Positions 9,846-17,486 are shown, counted from the stretch's first letter. The stretch: DNA of 64,000 nucleotides from a virus (IMGVR_UViG_3300046522_000512:1-64000); one strand, 5' to 3'. Translations and numbers: made by a program. Notes: generated by a model not told the origin, from the letters alone.

Positions 9846-10254
9846 TGACCTGCACCATTCCTCTCCGGGCAGCGGCCGCCAACATCTTGCGGTGGCCGGT
9901 CATACGGGGCTGCCGCGGGCTGTTCCCCTGGGGGACAGCGGCGGCGTCTTCAAGGGCCGGTGGTCGGTGTACCGACACGGGCTCCTTGCGGCGCTTCTCC
10001 GCGGCGAGAATCGAAACTTCCTCGATGACCTGCGCCAGGAGTTCCTTGGTCACCGTCCAGCCGCCAACGGGGGTGGACATGACGCGGGAGTCCTCCGGCA
10101 GCCCGTCGAGGAGTGACGTCAGTCGTCGGAGGCCGATGAATCCGGGCTGTCCTGGCCGGAGCCAGACTCGGCGGGCGTCGATGCGGTGGTATCGGGAGAG
10201 GTCGGACTCGACGTCTGCGAACCGCTCGCGGAGGAGCCGCCCAGTCCGAAGAGC
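9838..10254 (-). CDS. Tail assembly chaperone, frameshifted T domain (G-T fusion)
   Basis: This segment is read as the -1 frame continuation of the upstream chaperone gene. After GGGAAAG (10260 to 10254) the shifted frame is open for 138 codons (ALRTGRLLRERFADVES...RRLTSLLDGLPEDS...) and stops just inside the tape measure start. The internal ATG at 10080 would miss the well-formed upstream part. The DxxRYHRIDxRRVW...LTSLLDGLP pattern is typical of siphovirus T domains. Fusion length would be about 278 residues. Such fusions bind the tape measure during tail assembly. Confidence 0.85.
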   Translation of the reverse strand, partial: ALRTGRLLRERFADVESDLSRYHRIDARRVWLRPGQPGFIGLRRLTSLLDGLPEDSRVMSTPVGGWTVTKELLAQVIEEVSILAAEKRRKEPVSVHRPPALEDAAAVPQGNSPRQPRMTGHRKMLAAAARRGMVQVSG

Positions 10255-10673
10255 TTTCCCAGGTCCACCGCGTAGATGGTCGCGAGGGCCTTGGTCAGGC
10301 GTACGTACTCGGGGACCGACGGCTTGTGCGCCGTGAAGTCCTCGAACTCGTCCTCGCCGAGGAGCTCCCTGTAGATGTCCTTCACCGCGGCGACGAACTG
10401 GCGCGGGAGGTTGCCGTGCCGGAAGAACAGATCGACGACCTCGCCGGTGCCGATGTCGCCCGAGCCGTTCATGGTCTCGCCGATGAGCCCCATCAGGTTG
10501 AGGTCGTCGGACAGCAGCGGGTCCAGTGCGTCCGCGGGGAGCTCGGCCGGGAACATCAGATCCCAGTCGTCGCGCACCTTCACGGCGATGCCGTGAGGGA
10601 ACTTCACCTCACGCCGGTCGGCAGAGATGTCGATGGCGTACGTCGAGTCGGTCTTGGCCGTCTTGGCGGTCAT
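10119..10673 (-). CDS. Tail assembly chaperone, G protein
   Basis: A 184-residue protein from ATG at 10673 with SD GGGAGGAC. The open frame continues upstream to 10787 but there crosses a palindrome of the partition locus, so the ATG is preferred. The body is acidic and helical (PAELPADALDPLLSDDLNLMGLIGE, DIYRELLGEDEFEDF, VRLTKALATIYAVDLGKLFGLGG). It ends in a Ser/Asp/Thr-rich tail that exists only in the unshifted product. It precedes the tape measure gene as in lambda (G and G-T). A copy of the intergenic motif lies 55 bases upstream (10729-10737). Confidence 0.85.
   Translation of the reverse strand: MTAKTAKTDSTYAIDISADRREVKFPHGIAVKVRDDWDLMFPAELPADALDPLLSDDLNLMGLIGETMNGSGDIGTGEVVDLFFRHGNLPRQFVAAVKDIYRELLGEDEFEDFTAHKPSVPEYVRLTKALATIYAVDLGKLFGLGGSSASGSQTSSPTSPDTTASTPAESGSGQDSPDSSASDD
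10254..10260 (-). promoter_or_regulatory. Programmed -1 ribosomal frameshift site GGGAAAG
   Basis: In the G frame the codons read ctG GGA AAG, an exact X XXY YYZ slippery heptamer, and the same GGGAAAG as used in lambda G/T. The -1 frame is open from here to 9838 and encodes a recognisable T domain. The heptamer is about 135 bases before the G stop. Confidence 0.9.
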
Positions 10674-10763
10674 GGGTCGGGTCCTCCCGGTGGGTGTCGA
10701 AGCACCGGGAAGGTAGGAACCCTGATCGGCTTGCGTCTCGGGGTGCGCCGGGCCTGCGGAACT

Positions 10764-10877
10764 CCCGTGTCTCTCAGTGAGAGACACGGGTGCACGCCGA
10801 CATGATTCGAGCCGTGTCTCTCAGTGAGAGACACGGCTCGGGAAGGCCGTCTGGGTGTGTCTCTCACTGAGAGACAC
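10764..10877. repeat. Three parS-like palindromes upstream of parA
   Basis: Three perfect inverted repeats share the arms GTGTCTCTCA / TGAGAGACAC around one central base: 10764-10790 (13+1+13), 10808-10840 (16+1+16) and 10857-10877 (10+1+10, centre C instead of G). Centres are 47 and 43 bases apart, about four helical turns. Arms outside the common core differ between copies but stay palindromic, as expected for selected protein-binding sites. Together with the two copies after the ParB-like gene they frame the parAB pair, so a centromere and/or autoregulatory operator role is likely. Confidence 0.85.
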
Positions 10878-10976
10878 GACCCTTTCGGTTACAGCCTATG
10901 GGGGTCTGCCACTTGGATAATCGTTTGGCTGGCAGAATGCGAGCGACCTGATCGCCATGCCTGGAAGGGCGACGTC

Positions 10977-11873
10977 GTGACCATCATGCCTATGTCAGCC
11001 GAAGCTCTCGGCGTCGACTACCGACTCTTCAGCCACGTGACTGTTTTCGCCAGCGGTAAGGGAGGCGTCGGCAAGACCACCCTGACCGGCAACAACGCCA
11101 CCCGGACCGCCAGCAAGGGAATCCCCACCCTGGCCGTCGACGCCAACGGGCAGGGCAATCTCCGGCGCGAGTTCGGCATGGACGAGGGCGACCGGGGCGA
11201 GGCTTTCTACGAGTCCCTGAAGAACGGCACCCCGCTGGTGCCCGTCAAGAACGTGCGCCCCAATCTCGACGTCGTCGTGGGGGGCAGTGAACTCCGCCAG
11301 ATCACCAGTCTGTTCATGGAGCTCGCGACGCGAGAGGGCCCCTATGCGGCGTTCTGCCGCCTCGCGCAGTGCCTGCAACCGCTGCTCCCGAACTACGGCG
11401 TCGTCTGGATGGACGCTCCGCCGGAGAACCCGAACATCCTCACCCTGTGCCTGTGCGCGAGCCGCTGGCTTGTCGCCCCGGTGAAGATGGACGTGTGCTC
11501 GCTGGAAGATGCACTCAAGGACATCTCCGACGCCTTCCGCGCCGCGAAGCAGGTCAACCAGCTCCTCGAACTGCTGGGCGTCGTCCACTTCGGGTCGCCG
11601 AACAAGTCGAGCAGCATCCACAAGGAAGTCGTCCACGAGGCTCGCAAGATGCTCGGCGCGAACACCCACGTGTTCGACGAGACCGTTCACGCCTCCTCCA
11701 AGACCGCCCAGCTCGCCCGCAAGCTCGGCGTCTCCGTCTGGGAGCTCGAACAGCTGAAGCGGCCCGAGGACAAGGGCTTTGAAGACACGATTGCCAAGCT
11801 TGCCGCGGCTCACGACCAGCTGACCACCGCGATGCTGCTGCGCATGAGGAGCCGACTGGAGATGGCCGCATGA
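10977..11873 (+). CDS. parA: ParA-type partition ATPase
   Basis: A 298-residue protein with the deviant Walker A of ParA/MinD ATPases (SGKGGVGKTTLTGNNA, about residues 23-39), a VDANGQGN A'-motif where DxDPQ is usual, and a WMDAPPENPN hydrolysis motif. The frame is open back to 10824, but that part overlaps two palindromes. GTG 10977 has GGAAGGG about seven bases upstream; ATG 10986 is the alternative. It is on the plus strand, opposite to the surrounding virion genes, and overlaps the next gene by ATGA. Known ParA proteins segregate low-copy plasmids. A possible -10 (GATAAT, near 10915-10920) lies between the palindromes and the gene. Confidence 0.9.
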   Translation: MTIMPMSAEALGVDYRLFSHVTVFASGKGGVGKTTLTGNNATRTASKGIPTLAVDANGQGNLRREFGMDEGDRGEAFYESLKNGTPLVPVKNVRPNLDVVVGGSELRQITSLFMELATREGPYAAFCRLAQCLQPLLPNYGVVWMDAPPENPNILTLCLCASRWLVAPVKMDVCSLEDALKDISDAFRAAKQVNQLLELLGVVHFGSPNKSSSIHKEVVHEARKMLGANTHVFDETVHASSKTAQLARKLGVSVWELEQLKRPEDKGFEDTIAKLAAAHDQLTTAMLLRMRSRLEMAA

Positions 11874-12745
11874 CCACGAACACCGAAGACGCGCGCGGCG
11901 AACTGGAGGACGCTTTCAGTGGCAAGGCGTCGCCCGAGGAGGACCCGTTCGCCTTCCTGAAGCTCGCGGGCACCGGCCTCCCCGACCAGCAGTCCAGCGC
12001 CACGGCGGCCGTGGTCGAGCCGGAGCCTGAGCAGCTGGAGGTCGAGCCCGAGCCGCCGGCCGACGCGCCCAAGAGCGAGCGCCTCGCGTACTTCGAGGGC
12101 ATCGTCTACCGCGAGCGGGAGCTGTACAAGGACACCGTCGCCGCGGCCGACAACCGGTTCGTGGAGCGGGCGAGTGGCCCGCTGTACGCCATCAACCGGG
12201 AGAAGCTGTATCTGGAGCTCATCTCGGAGGAGACCGGCGAGCCGTTCGAGCGGTTCAAGGACTACCTCGCGGAGCGCTGGGGCATCTCCCGGGCGCACGG
12301 CTACCGGATCCTCAACGAGTACCCGGTGATGACGGCCCTCGGCGACGATGCGCCGGACAAGCTCACCACCCGCCAGGTCCCGAAGCTGCTCGCCGTGCTG
12401 CGCTCGCGCGGCGCGGAGGATGAGGCAGTAGGCCGGGAGGCGGTCCGCACGGTGTGGCGGGAGTCGGAGGTGAAGACGCCGGCGGGCTTGCAGGCGACCA
12501 TCGACCGTCTTGGCTGGGGCGACGCCGAAGCCGAAGCGCTCGACGACCTCAGCGAATCCGACCGGGAACGCGTCGCGCTGGTCGACCGCTGGGACAAGGT
12601 GACGCGGGCGCTCGACCCTGCGAAGGCCCGGCAACTGCTGTCGCGGAGTCCCGAGGACGCGCAGCGGCTCCTCGACCAGGTGATGCCGTTCGTGAAGGTC
12701 CTGGAAGAGGTCGCGCAGCTTCCGGCCGCCAAGGGCGAGAAGTAG
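11870..12745 (+). CDS. ParB-like centromere-binding protein (non-canonical)
   Basis: A 291-residue protein coupled to parA by ATGA. It lacks the usual ParB N-terminal nuclease-fold motifs. The first about 75 residues are acidic and disordered (EEDPFAFLKLAG, EPEPEQLEVEPEP). A helix-turn-helix-like segment follows at about 118-150 (ERFKDYLAERWGISRAHGYRILN), then long charged helices to the C-terminus. Position between palindrome clusters makes it the probable binder of those sites. The function is inferred from operon context; sequence alone would give only a HTH DNA-binding protein. Confidence 0.7.
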   Translation: MTTNTEDARGELEDAFSGKASPEEDPFAFLKLAGTGLPDQQSSATAAVVEPEPEQLEVEPEPPADAPKSERLAYFEGIVYRERELYKDTVAAADNRFVERASGPLYAINREKLYLELISEETGEPFERFKDYLAERWGISRAHGYRILNEYPVMTALGDDAPDKLTTRQVPKLLAVLRSRGAEDEAVGREAVRTVWRESEVKTPAGLQATIDRLGWGDAEAEALDDLSESDRERVALVDRWDKVTRALDPAKARQLLSRSPEDAQRLLDQVMPFVKVLEEVAQLPAAKGEK

Positions 12746-12762
12746 CGCCGATCGCTGCCCGG

Positions 12763-12836
12763 AGCCCCGTGTCTCTCAGTGAGAGACACGGGGCTTTCCG
12801 CTTCCCCGGCCCGTGTCTCTCAGTGAGAGACACGGG
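12763..12836. repeat. Two parS-like palindromes downstream of the ParB-like gene
   Basis: Perfect inverted repeats at 12763-12795 (16+1+16) and 12810-12836 (13+1+13), with the same GTGTCTCTCA / TGAGAGACAC core as the upstream cluster and centres 44 bases apart. The first is followed by TTTCC and could also act as the plus-strand parAB terminator. The second ends seven bases before the stop of the convergent tail tube gene. Confidence 0.85.
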
Positions 12837-12842
12837 ACTCGA

Positions 12843-13433
12843 TCACGGCGCCGGCGCGAACGACGGGTCGTCGGTGAGCAGGTACCAGGCGTCGGCGTCA
12901 TCGCCGCCCTGCACGGCCAGGCGCAGCGGCAGCACGGCCTCCTTTGCCTTCTGGAGGTCCGACTGCACGCCCTCCATCTGCATGGCGCGCGGCACCACGT
13001 ATCTGTAGTGCTTGCCGCCGTCGATGACCTCGACCACGGCCGCGATCTCGCCGCGGCCGCCGACGCGCGGCGGCACGAACTTGTAGTGCTTCGGGGTGCC
13101 GCCCCCGGACGGCGTGATCTCGGTGATCGTGCCGCCGCCGAACACGGCCTTGAAGTTCGCGCCGTTCCACTGCTGGAGGTCGACCTCGATCGTCGCCGAG
13201 TCCGAGGTCTGGAAGGTGCGCGACGGGTAGTCCGACTGCGCGCTCTTCACGGTCTCGAACTGGGGCTCTTCGTTGAATTTGAGCGAGTCCTCGGTGGTGA
13301 GGCCAACGCTGTACCAGCCCGTGCCCATGGCGGCGGTAGCGTCCGCCGGGGCCGCGGTGCCCACGGGCGCAAGCCATACCTGGGTACGTGCGGGGATGAC
13401 GATCTGGGTGTTGTTCGTGATTTCGCCACTCAT
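12843..13433 (-). CDS. Major tail (tube) protein
   Basis: A 196-residue protein from ATG at 13433 with SD GGAGAG. It starts MSGEITNNTQIVIPARTQVWLAPVGTAAP and has the alternating beta pattern of siphovirus tube proteins (LTTEDSLKFNEEPQFETVKSAQ, ATIEVDLQQWNGANFKAVFGGG, YYLTTDDPS-like end). It lies between the tail terminator genes and the chaperones, the canonical position. A small hairpin (13449-13471) and an intergenic motif copy (13491-13499, 57 bases before the start) precede it. Confidence 0.85.
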   Translation of the reverse strand: MSGEITNNTQIVIPARTQVWLAPVGTAAPADATAAMGTGWYSVGLTTEDSLKFNEEPQFETVKSAQSDYPSRTFQTSDSATIEVDLQQWNGANFKAVFGGGTITEITPSGGGTPKHYKFVPPRVGGRGEIAAVVEVIDGGKHYRYVVPRAMQMEGVQSDLQKAKEAVLPLRLAVQGGDDADAWYLLTDDPSFAPAP

Positions 13434-13491
13434 GGCGGTGCTCTCCTCGGGCCGGGGTTAAAGGCCGGCCCACGATGGAGAGCGAGAGGGG

Positions 13492-13692
13492 TTACCGTCC
13501 CGGGCTCACCCTCTGCGCGGGCGCGAGGAACGACGGCGGGAGGCCGAACGCGGCCGCCACGATCTGCCGGAAACGGTCGCGTTCCAGGAACTCGGCGACC
13601 GTCCGGCGCGTGGCTGCGCACACCGGATGCTGGACGCGGATGACGCGCACCGGTGTCGGGGGCTGCCAGACGTGGACTTCGTGCTCGGTCAC
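13492..13692 (-). CDS. Small virion-operon protein of unknown role
   Basis: A 66-residue protein, TEHEVHVWQPPTPVRVIRV..., starting at GTG 13692, which overlaps the upstream stop (GTGA). The open frame continues upstream to 14079, but that part lies within the tail terminator gene. Its TAA stop falls inside the intergenic motif copy GACGGTAAC. Position between tail terminator and tube protein is where many actinophages carry a small conserved protein; no domain was recognised. Confidence 0.7.
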   Translation of the reverse strand: MTEHEVHVWQPPTPVRVIRVQHPVCAATRRTVAEFLERDRFRQIVAAAFGLPPSFLAPAQRVSPGR

Positions 13693-14132
13693 GGGCTCTC
13701 CTGCGGAGGGTGGATGGCGAGTAGTAGTCCGAAGATCCATCGGGCCTGACCGGTCTCCAGCGGCGAATCGATGACCATGCCGGACGGCCGGACGGCGCAG
13801 AGAACGGGCTGACCGGGCGTGGGGTCCTGGTCGACGAGCTCCTTCGCCGCGAGCGCGCACACGAGCAGCGCACGCCTCAGCGCGGCCGGGCCGGGCCAGC
13901 CGCTCGGGTCGCCGATGAGCTCCAGCGACACGTTCGGCTCCGAAGCCCACCGCATGTCCCGCAGGTCTCCGCCGGGGCCGGCCGAGATCCGAAGGTGCGG
14001 CCACGGTGCCTCGATCGCCCCGGAGACATGGCCGGGCCCGCCGAGCACTTCCTGAACTTTGGGGTGCGCGGCGAGCCACGGCAGCAGCAGGCCGACCGGG
14101 TCGGCGTCGGCGAGCGCGTACGGATCGGCCAT
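13689..14132 (-). CDS. Tail terminator-like protein
   Basis: A 147-residue protein from ATG at 14132. Residues 1-30 (ADPVGLLLPWLAAHPKVQEVLGG) followed by WPHLRISAGPGGDLRDMRWASEPNVSLELIGDP match the form of actinophage tail terminators, short alpha/beta proteins just before the tube gene. This type closes the tail tube at the head-proximal end. No close family could be confirmed by eye, so the call depends on size, pattern and order. Confidence 0.65.
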   Translation of the reverse strand: MADPYALADADPVGLLLPWLAAHPKVQEVLGGPGHVSGAIEAPWPHLRISAGPGGDLRDMRWASEPNVSLELIGDPSGWPGPAALRRALLVCALAAKELVDQDPTPGQPVLCAVRPSGMVIDSPLETGQARWIFGLLLAIHPPQESP

Positions 14133-14136
14133 GAGG

Positions 14137-14394
14137 TCAGCCGCGGGCGGCGTAGCCGTTGCGGCGGAGCTGGCGGGCGTAGTCCGGGCCCACGACCACG
14201 GTCGAGCCCGGCAGATACTCCTTCGCCCCGATGCGCAGGTGATGCGCGAGCGTCAGCTTCTCCGGCTTCTGCCCCGGGCGCAGCGGCGGCCCGGCGACAG
14301 CCACGGTCTCCTCAGCGGGCGCTTCCGCCGGTGCTGCGGTCTCGGTCGTCTTGGCGTCCGTCTCAGCGGGCGTCTTCCTGGTGTTGGTCGTCAT
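14137..14394 (-). CDS. Small virion-operon protein
   Basis: An 85-residue protein from ATG 14394. An Ala/Thr/Glu-rich N-terminus (about 1-35) leads to a compact end (LRIGAKEYLPGSTVVVGPDYARQLRRNGYAARG) resembling the short head-tail proteins near connectors in Streptomyces phages. There is no SD. Instead the leader is 26 bases from an intergenic motif copy (14421-14429) and ends TCCGCCTC before ATG, as at three other genes of this operon. Confidence 0.7.
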   Translation of the reverse strand: MTTNTRKTPAETDAKTTETAAPAEAPAEETVAVAGPPLRPGQKPEKLTLAHHLRIGAKEYLPGSTVVVGPDYARQLRRNGYAARG

Positions 14395-14441
14395 GAGGCG
14401 GAAGAGTGCCTTCGCCGACGGCTACTGTCGCGCGCTGCGGG

Positions 14442-14972
14442 TCAGCGGCTCGCGGCGACCGCCGCGGCGGCCCGCGCCATGTAGAACACGCCCGGAGCGA
14501 TCAGGTTCCCCGGGTAGACGGTGCCGACCTCCGCGGCCACAACCCAGTCGCCTTCGGCGATCACCTTCACGGTCACAGTCGTCCCCGCCACGATGGGAGG
14601 GAGGGTGCGGATGTTCTTGGAGATGCCGTCGGGGATCGTGTCCGCGCGGCACTCGCAGTTCTTGAGGTTGGCGACCGCGCGAGAGGACTCGTCCCGCGGG
14701 AACTTCATGTAGGTCTTCGGGCCGACGCCGCGGTGGTCTCGGTCCCACTGCATGGAGTTGATCTCGAAGCGCAGGTTGTCGGGGCGCTCCTGGCCGTTGG
14801 CCTGGATGTGCGTGCGCCGCATGTGGTGGTCGGCGACGGTCACCCACTTCTTCGTGGGCGGCGCGAAGATCTTCGCCTGTCGCTCGACCCGGCGGCCGAT
14901 CTCCTCGACCCTCGGGGCGATCATCACCGCGAGTCGCTGCTCCAGCCCCGGCGATACATGGAACGTGGCCAT
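14442..14972 (-). CDS. Head-tail joining / tail completion (HK97 gp10-like) protein
   Basis: A 176-residue protein from ATG 14972, overlapping the upstream stop by one base (TGATG). The frame upstream to 15179 belongs to another gene's interval. The pattern LEQRLAVMIAPRVEEIGRRVERQAKIFAPPTKKWVTVADHHMRRTH followed by beta strands resembles HK97 gp10-type neck proteins, which are short alpha then beta. Motif AAEVGTVYPGNLIAPGVFYMARA ends the protein. It lies after the head closure gene and before the tail terminator, as expected. Confidence 0.65.
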   Translation of the reverse strand: MATFHVSPGLEQRLAVMIAPRVEEIGRRVERQAKIFAPPTKKWVTVADHHMRRTHIQANGQERPDNLRFEINSMQWDRDHRGVGPKTYMKFPRDESSRAVANLKNCECRADTIPDGISKNIRTLPPIVAGTTVTVKVIAEGDWVVAAEVGTVYPGNLIAPGVFYMARAAAAVAASR

Positions 14973-15301
14973 CACGGCACCTCCGGCGGGTTCAGGGTGG
15001 CGGTGACGGCGATGTAGTCGGCGGCCCCGTGCCCGGGAACGGTCTTCTGCAGCGCGGTCACCACCGTCCACGTGCGGGTGCCGTCCCCGATGACGTCGCC
15101 GGGCCGGACGCGCCACGCCGCGGGATCTACCCGCAGCGTCCATGTCCCGTCCGACTGCTCGATGGCCGCGCCCGGCCACGTGCCCCGGGCGGCCGGCCGG
15201 GCGTCCGGCGGCGGCGGCACGGGCACGCCGTGCGCATCACGCCCCCAGGGGTGGTCGAGGACGTACACCGTGAGATCCCGGTCCGGGAGGAGGACGGCCA
15301 C
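14972..15301 (-). CDS. Head closure-like protein
   Basis: A 109-residue protein from GTG 15301. The beta-rich body (LTVYVLDHPWGRDAHGVPVPPPP...WRVRPGDVIGDGTRTWTVVTALQKT...DYIAVTATLNPPEVP) fits the small barrel-shaped head closure proteins (SPP1 gp16 class) in size and secondary-structure style. It is sandwiched between a poly-gamma-glutamate hydrolase and the gp10-like gene with 3- and 1-base junctions. Call based on position and fold impression. Confidence 0.6.
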   Translation of the reverse strand: MAVLLPDRDLTVYVLDHPWGRDAHGVPVPPPPDARPAARGTWPGAAIEQSDGTWTLRVDPAAWRVRPGDVIGDGTRTWTVVTALQKTVPGHGAADYIAVTATLNPPEVP

Positions 15302-15304
15302 GGC

Positions 15305-15940
15305 TCAGCCCGCCACAGCCGTGACGAGAGCCTTGGAGATCCCGAGCTTCACCGCGGTCGCGTACGTCGTGAATGCCGTCGTGCGGTTCCCGCGGTTGGC
15401 CCGGGTCGTGTCGCCGCCGGTGAAGAACGCCTGACGCTGTGCCGTGGTCAGCTCCAGTTGGACGCCCATGCCCCTGGTGGTGCGGTTGCAGATGTTCGCG
15501 GGGTCGTTGCCGTTCAGCTCCTCGGACGCGACGCTCACAGTGAACCCGGCGTCTTTAAGGCACTGCCCGATCTGGTCGCGGAGGTTGTAGTCGGCGCCGC
15601 CGAGGTACGTCGCTGCGCCGGTGCCGGTCGCGCCGTGGAACGACACGGCGTGCGTGGCGGCCGCCGCCATCTTCAAGGCCTGCGCCTCGTCGTAGCGGGT
15701 CGACGTGACGTGCAGGTCATCGTTCGTGCCCGCCGTCTTGAACCCGTCCAGGGCGTAGAAGTTGTGGATGTCCCCGGCGACGACGTCCGCGATCTCCTGA
15801 GAACCGGGCTCGATACCGCCGCCGTGGATCGCGAAGCACACCAGGCTCGACACCTGGGAGAGCCGCCAGAGCCGCTGAAAGTCGATGCCCTCAATCTGGG
15901 CGGCTGCCAACTGCGCATAGGAGCTGTAGAGGTCGGGCAC
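15305..15940 (-). CDS. Poly-gamma-glutamate hydrolase family protein
   Basis: A 211-residue protein, full length for the family. It shows the zinc-peptidase signatures: HGGGIEPGSQE (His39, Glu44), LHVTSTRYDEAQAL (His77) and VSFHG (His102), then NICNRTTRGMGVQLELT. Known members (YmaC/PghP type) cleave gamma-linked polyglutamate of bacterial capsules. It starts at GTG 15940 with a weak SD. It lies between the connector and head closure genes and is transcribed with them, so it may be a virion enzyme or a passenger gene that helps penetrate host surface polymer. Confidence 0.85.
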   Translation of the reverse strand: MPDLYSSYAQLAAAQIEGIDFQRLWRLSQVSSLVCFAIHGGGIEPGSQEIADVVAGDIHNFYALDGFKTAGTNDDLHVTSTRYDEAQALKMAAAATHAVSFHGATGTGAATYLGGADYNLRDQIGQCLKDAGFTVSVASEELNGNDPANICNRTTRGMGVQLELTTAQRQAFFTGGDTTRANRGNRTTAFTTYATAVKLGISKALVTAVAG

Positions 15941-15964
15941 GTCATCCTGCCTTGTCGGGTCGGG

Positions 15965-16834
15965 CTACCAGCGGGAGTAGCGGCGGCCGCCGTACGGCCA
16001 TGGGCTTGCGGGGGCGGTGGCGATCGTCCGCCACAGGCGTTTGCGGTAGTCGCCCAGGGAGTCCAGCGTCGGCAGCGCACCGGCCTGCCCCGCCGTCGGG
16101 GAGGCTTCGTAGCTGATCGACTGGCCGTCGGCCGACACGGATGACACCCGGCGCCCGCCTGCGGCCGCTTCCCCGGCCGGGCTGTTGCGGTGCCGTTCAG
16201 CGGCGTGCGCCACGACGTAGCGGACGATCGGCTCTTCGGCGGCCGCGTTCAGGCCGATCAGGAGCCGCACCGTGTACGTCTCGTCGGCGTTCTGCTCCCA
16301 GCCCGCCACGCTCACGATGTCGTCCACGTCCGGGATGGGCCACGCGCGATGGTCGGACAGCGGATGGAACGGGCGCAGCCCCACGTTCCGCAGCACCATC
16401 GGCTTCGGCACGAGAGGCCGCTTCAGGTACACGGCGACGTCCGCCTGCGCCTTGGCCAGGCTGTCGCGGAAGGTCTCGCGCTGGACGGCGTCCAGCGGCA
16501 GCGGCACGCCGAGCTCGTCGGCGAGCTGCTCGGGTGAGGCGATCAGCCCGGTGCCCAGAGGCAGGTCCAGGCGTACGGTGCGGTCGGTGGCCGGGGAGGT
16601 CTCCGCCGCGGGGGTGAATGTGACGGTGCACCAGTACCGGCCGTCGGGCAGGTTGTCGGGGATCGTGAACCGGTACTCGTTCTCACCGACACGGACAGCC
16701 GGGCCCGCGGTAGCCACCACGGTCCCCGATCGGTCGGGAGCCGAGTACAGGTCGATCCGGCTGACCTCCCCGCCCTCGGGCTCGGGATCGCACAGCACCC
16801 CGCCCCACACGGGCCGGTACAGGTACATCGCCAC
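15965..16834 (-). CDS. Head-tail connector (adaptor) protein
   Basis: A 289-residue protein from GTG 16834 (SD GAGGAGAGG). Residues about 1-100 form an extra beta domain (YLYRPVWGGVLCDPEPEGGEVSRIDLYS...). From about 108 the sequence (SPEQLADELGVPLPLDAVQRETFRDSLAKAQADVAVYLKRPLVP) has the helical character of gp6/gp15-like adaptor proteins that dock under the portal. It ends in a C-terminal arm (GDYRKRLWRTIATAPASPWPYGGRRYSRW). Family members often carry such an added domain in actinophages. Confidence 0.7.
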   Translation of the reverse strand: MAMYLYRPVWGGVLCDPEPEGGEVSRIDLYSAPDRSGTVVATAGPAVRVGENEYRFTIPDNLPDGRYWCTVTFTPAAETSPATDRTVRLDLPLGTGLIASPEQLADELGVPLPLDAVQRETFRDSLAKAQADVAVYLKRPLVPKPMVLRNVGLRPFHPLSDHRAWPIPDVDDIVSVAGWEQNADETYTVRLLIGLNAAAEEPIVRYVVAHAAERHRNSPAGEAAAGGRRVSSVSADGQSISYEASPTAGQAGALPTLDSLGDYRKRLWRTIATAPASPWPYGGRRYSRW

Positions 16835-16846
16835 AGTCCCTCTCCT

Positions 16847-17389
16847 CTACTCGCCGAGCTGCGCGCGCAGGGTGGCGACGATGTGCTCGGCGTCCTGGCG
16901 CTGGACTTCCGCGCCGACCGACAGCAGGAGCCGCGAGGCCGGCGTGCGGTAGGGGCCCATGCTGATGTGCTCGATCAGTCGCTTCGTGGAGCGCCAGACG
17001 TTGCCGTACGGAGGTACGGGCTCGAACACGGCGTCGGGGTCGGTGGGCGCCAGGCCGGTCAGCTCGTCGACGATGCAGTCGCCGATCTCCGCGGGCAGGA
17101 GGGCATCGGGGCCGACAGGTTTCGGCGGGGCCGTCGCCCTGGTCGGCGCGGGCGGGGCTTCCAGCGGAGCGACCTCCGGCGCCTTCGTCTCGATCTCTTC
17201 GGCGGATATGGCCTTGTTCTCGATCTCGGCCGTGCCGGTCTCGGTGTCGTCCGAGACGGCCTTCGCCTCCACCGGGGCCGACTCCGGCTCGGTCGCAGCC
17301 GTCTCCGACTCGGTTACGGGCGCCGTCGCCTCTACGGCCGGAGCGGGTTCCGCCGCGGCCGCAGCCTTGCGGGTTCGGGGTGTTGCCAC
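16847..17389 (-). CDS. Hypothetical virion-operon protein
   Basis: A 180-residue protein from GTG 17389 with SD GGAGGA. Residues 1-100 are low-complexity Ala/Glu/Pro/Thr, probably disordered; the C-terminal about 75 residues form a compact domain (IGDCIVDELTGLAPTDPDAVFEPVPPYGNVWRSTKRLIEHISMGPYRTPASRLL). It lies between the IPT-domain protein and the connector. A copy of the intergenic motif lies 51 bases upstream (17441-17449), fused to a strong hairpin. No function could be assigned. Confidence 0.75.
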   Translation of the reverse strand: MATPRTRKAAAAAEPAPAVEATAPVTESETAATEPESAPVEAKAVSDDTETGTAEIENKAISAEEIETKAPEVAPLEAPPAPTRATAPPKPVGPDALLPAEIGDCIVDELTGLAPTDPDAVFEPVPPYGNVWRSTKRLIEHISMGPYRTPASRLLLSVGAEVQRQDAEHIVATLRAQLGE

Positions 17390-17446
17390 AGCATCCTCCA
17401 GATGAGCGGGGTTGGGGCGACACCCTGACCCGCGGGGTTCGTTTAC

Positions 17447-17486
17447 GTCGCGCTGTGCCGTCCGCGGGGGCCCGGCACAGCGCGAC
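17447..17486 (-). terminator. Hairpin after the IPT-domain gene
   Basis: A 14-bp perfect stem (17447-17460 with 17473-17486; arm GTCGCGCTGTGCCG) with a 12-base loop sits 9 bases beyond the stop of the IPT gene. It has no U-run, the usual actinobacterial form. Its 3' arm ends GCGAC and overlaps the intergenic motif GACGTAAAC. Confidence 0.75.

Noticed and set aside
10824-10976. Longer N-terminus for ParA from 10824
   Set aside because: That part spans two palindromes, has no SD and no ParA similarity. GTG 10977 with SD is better.
10764-12836. Palindromic repeats as a CRISPR array
   Set aside because: Only 43-47-base spacing in two clusters around a gene pair, perfect dyads, varying outer arms and no cas genes. 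They fit partition sites.
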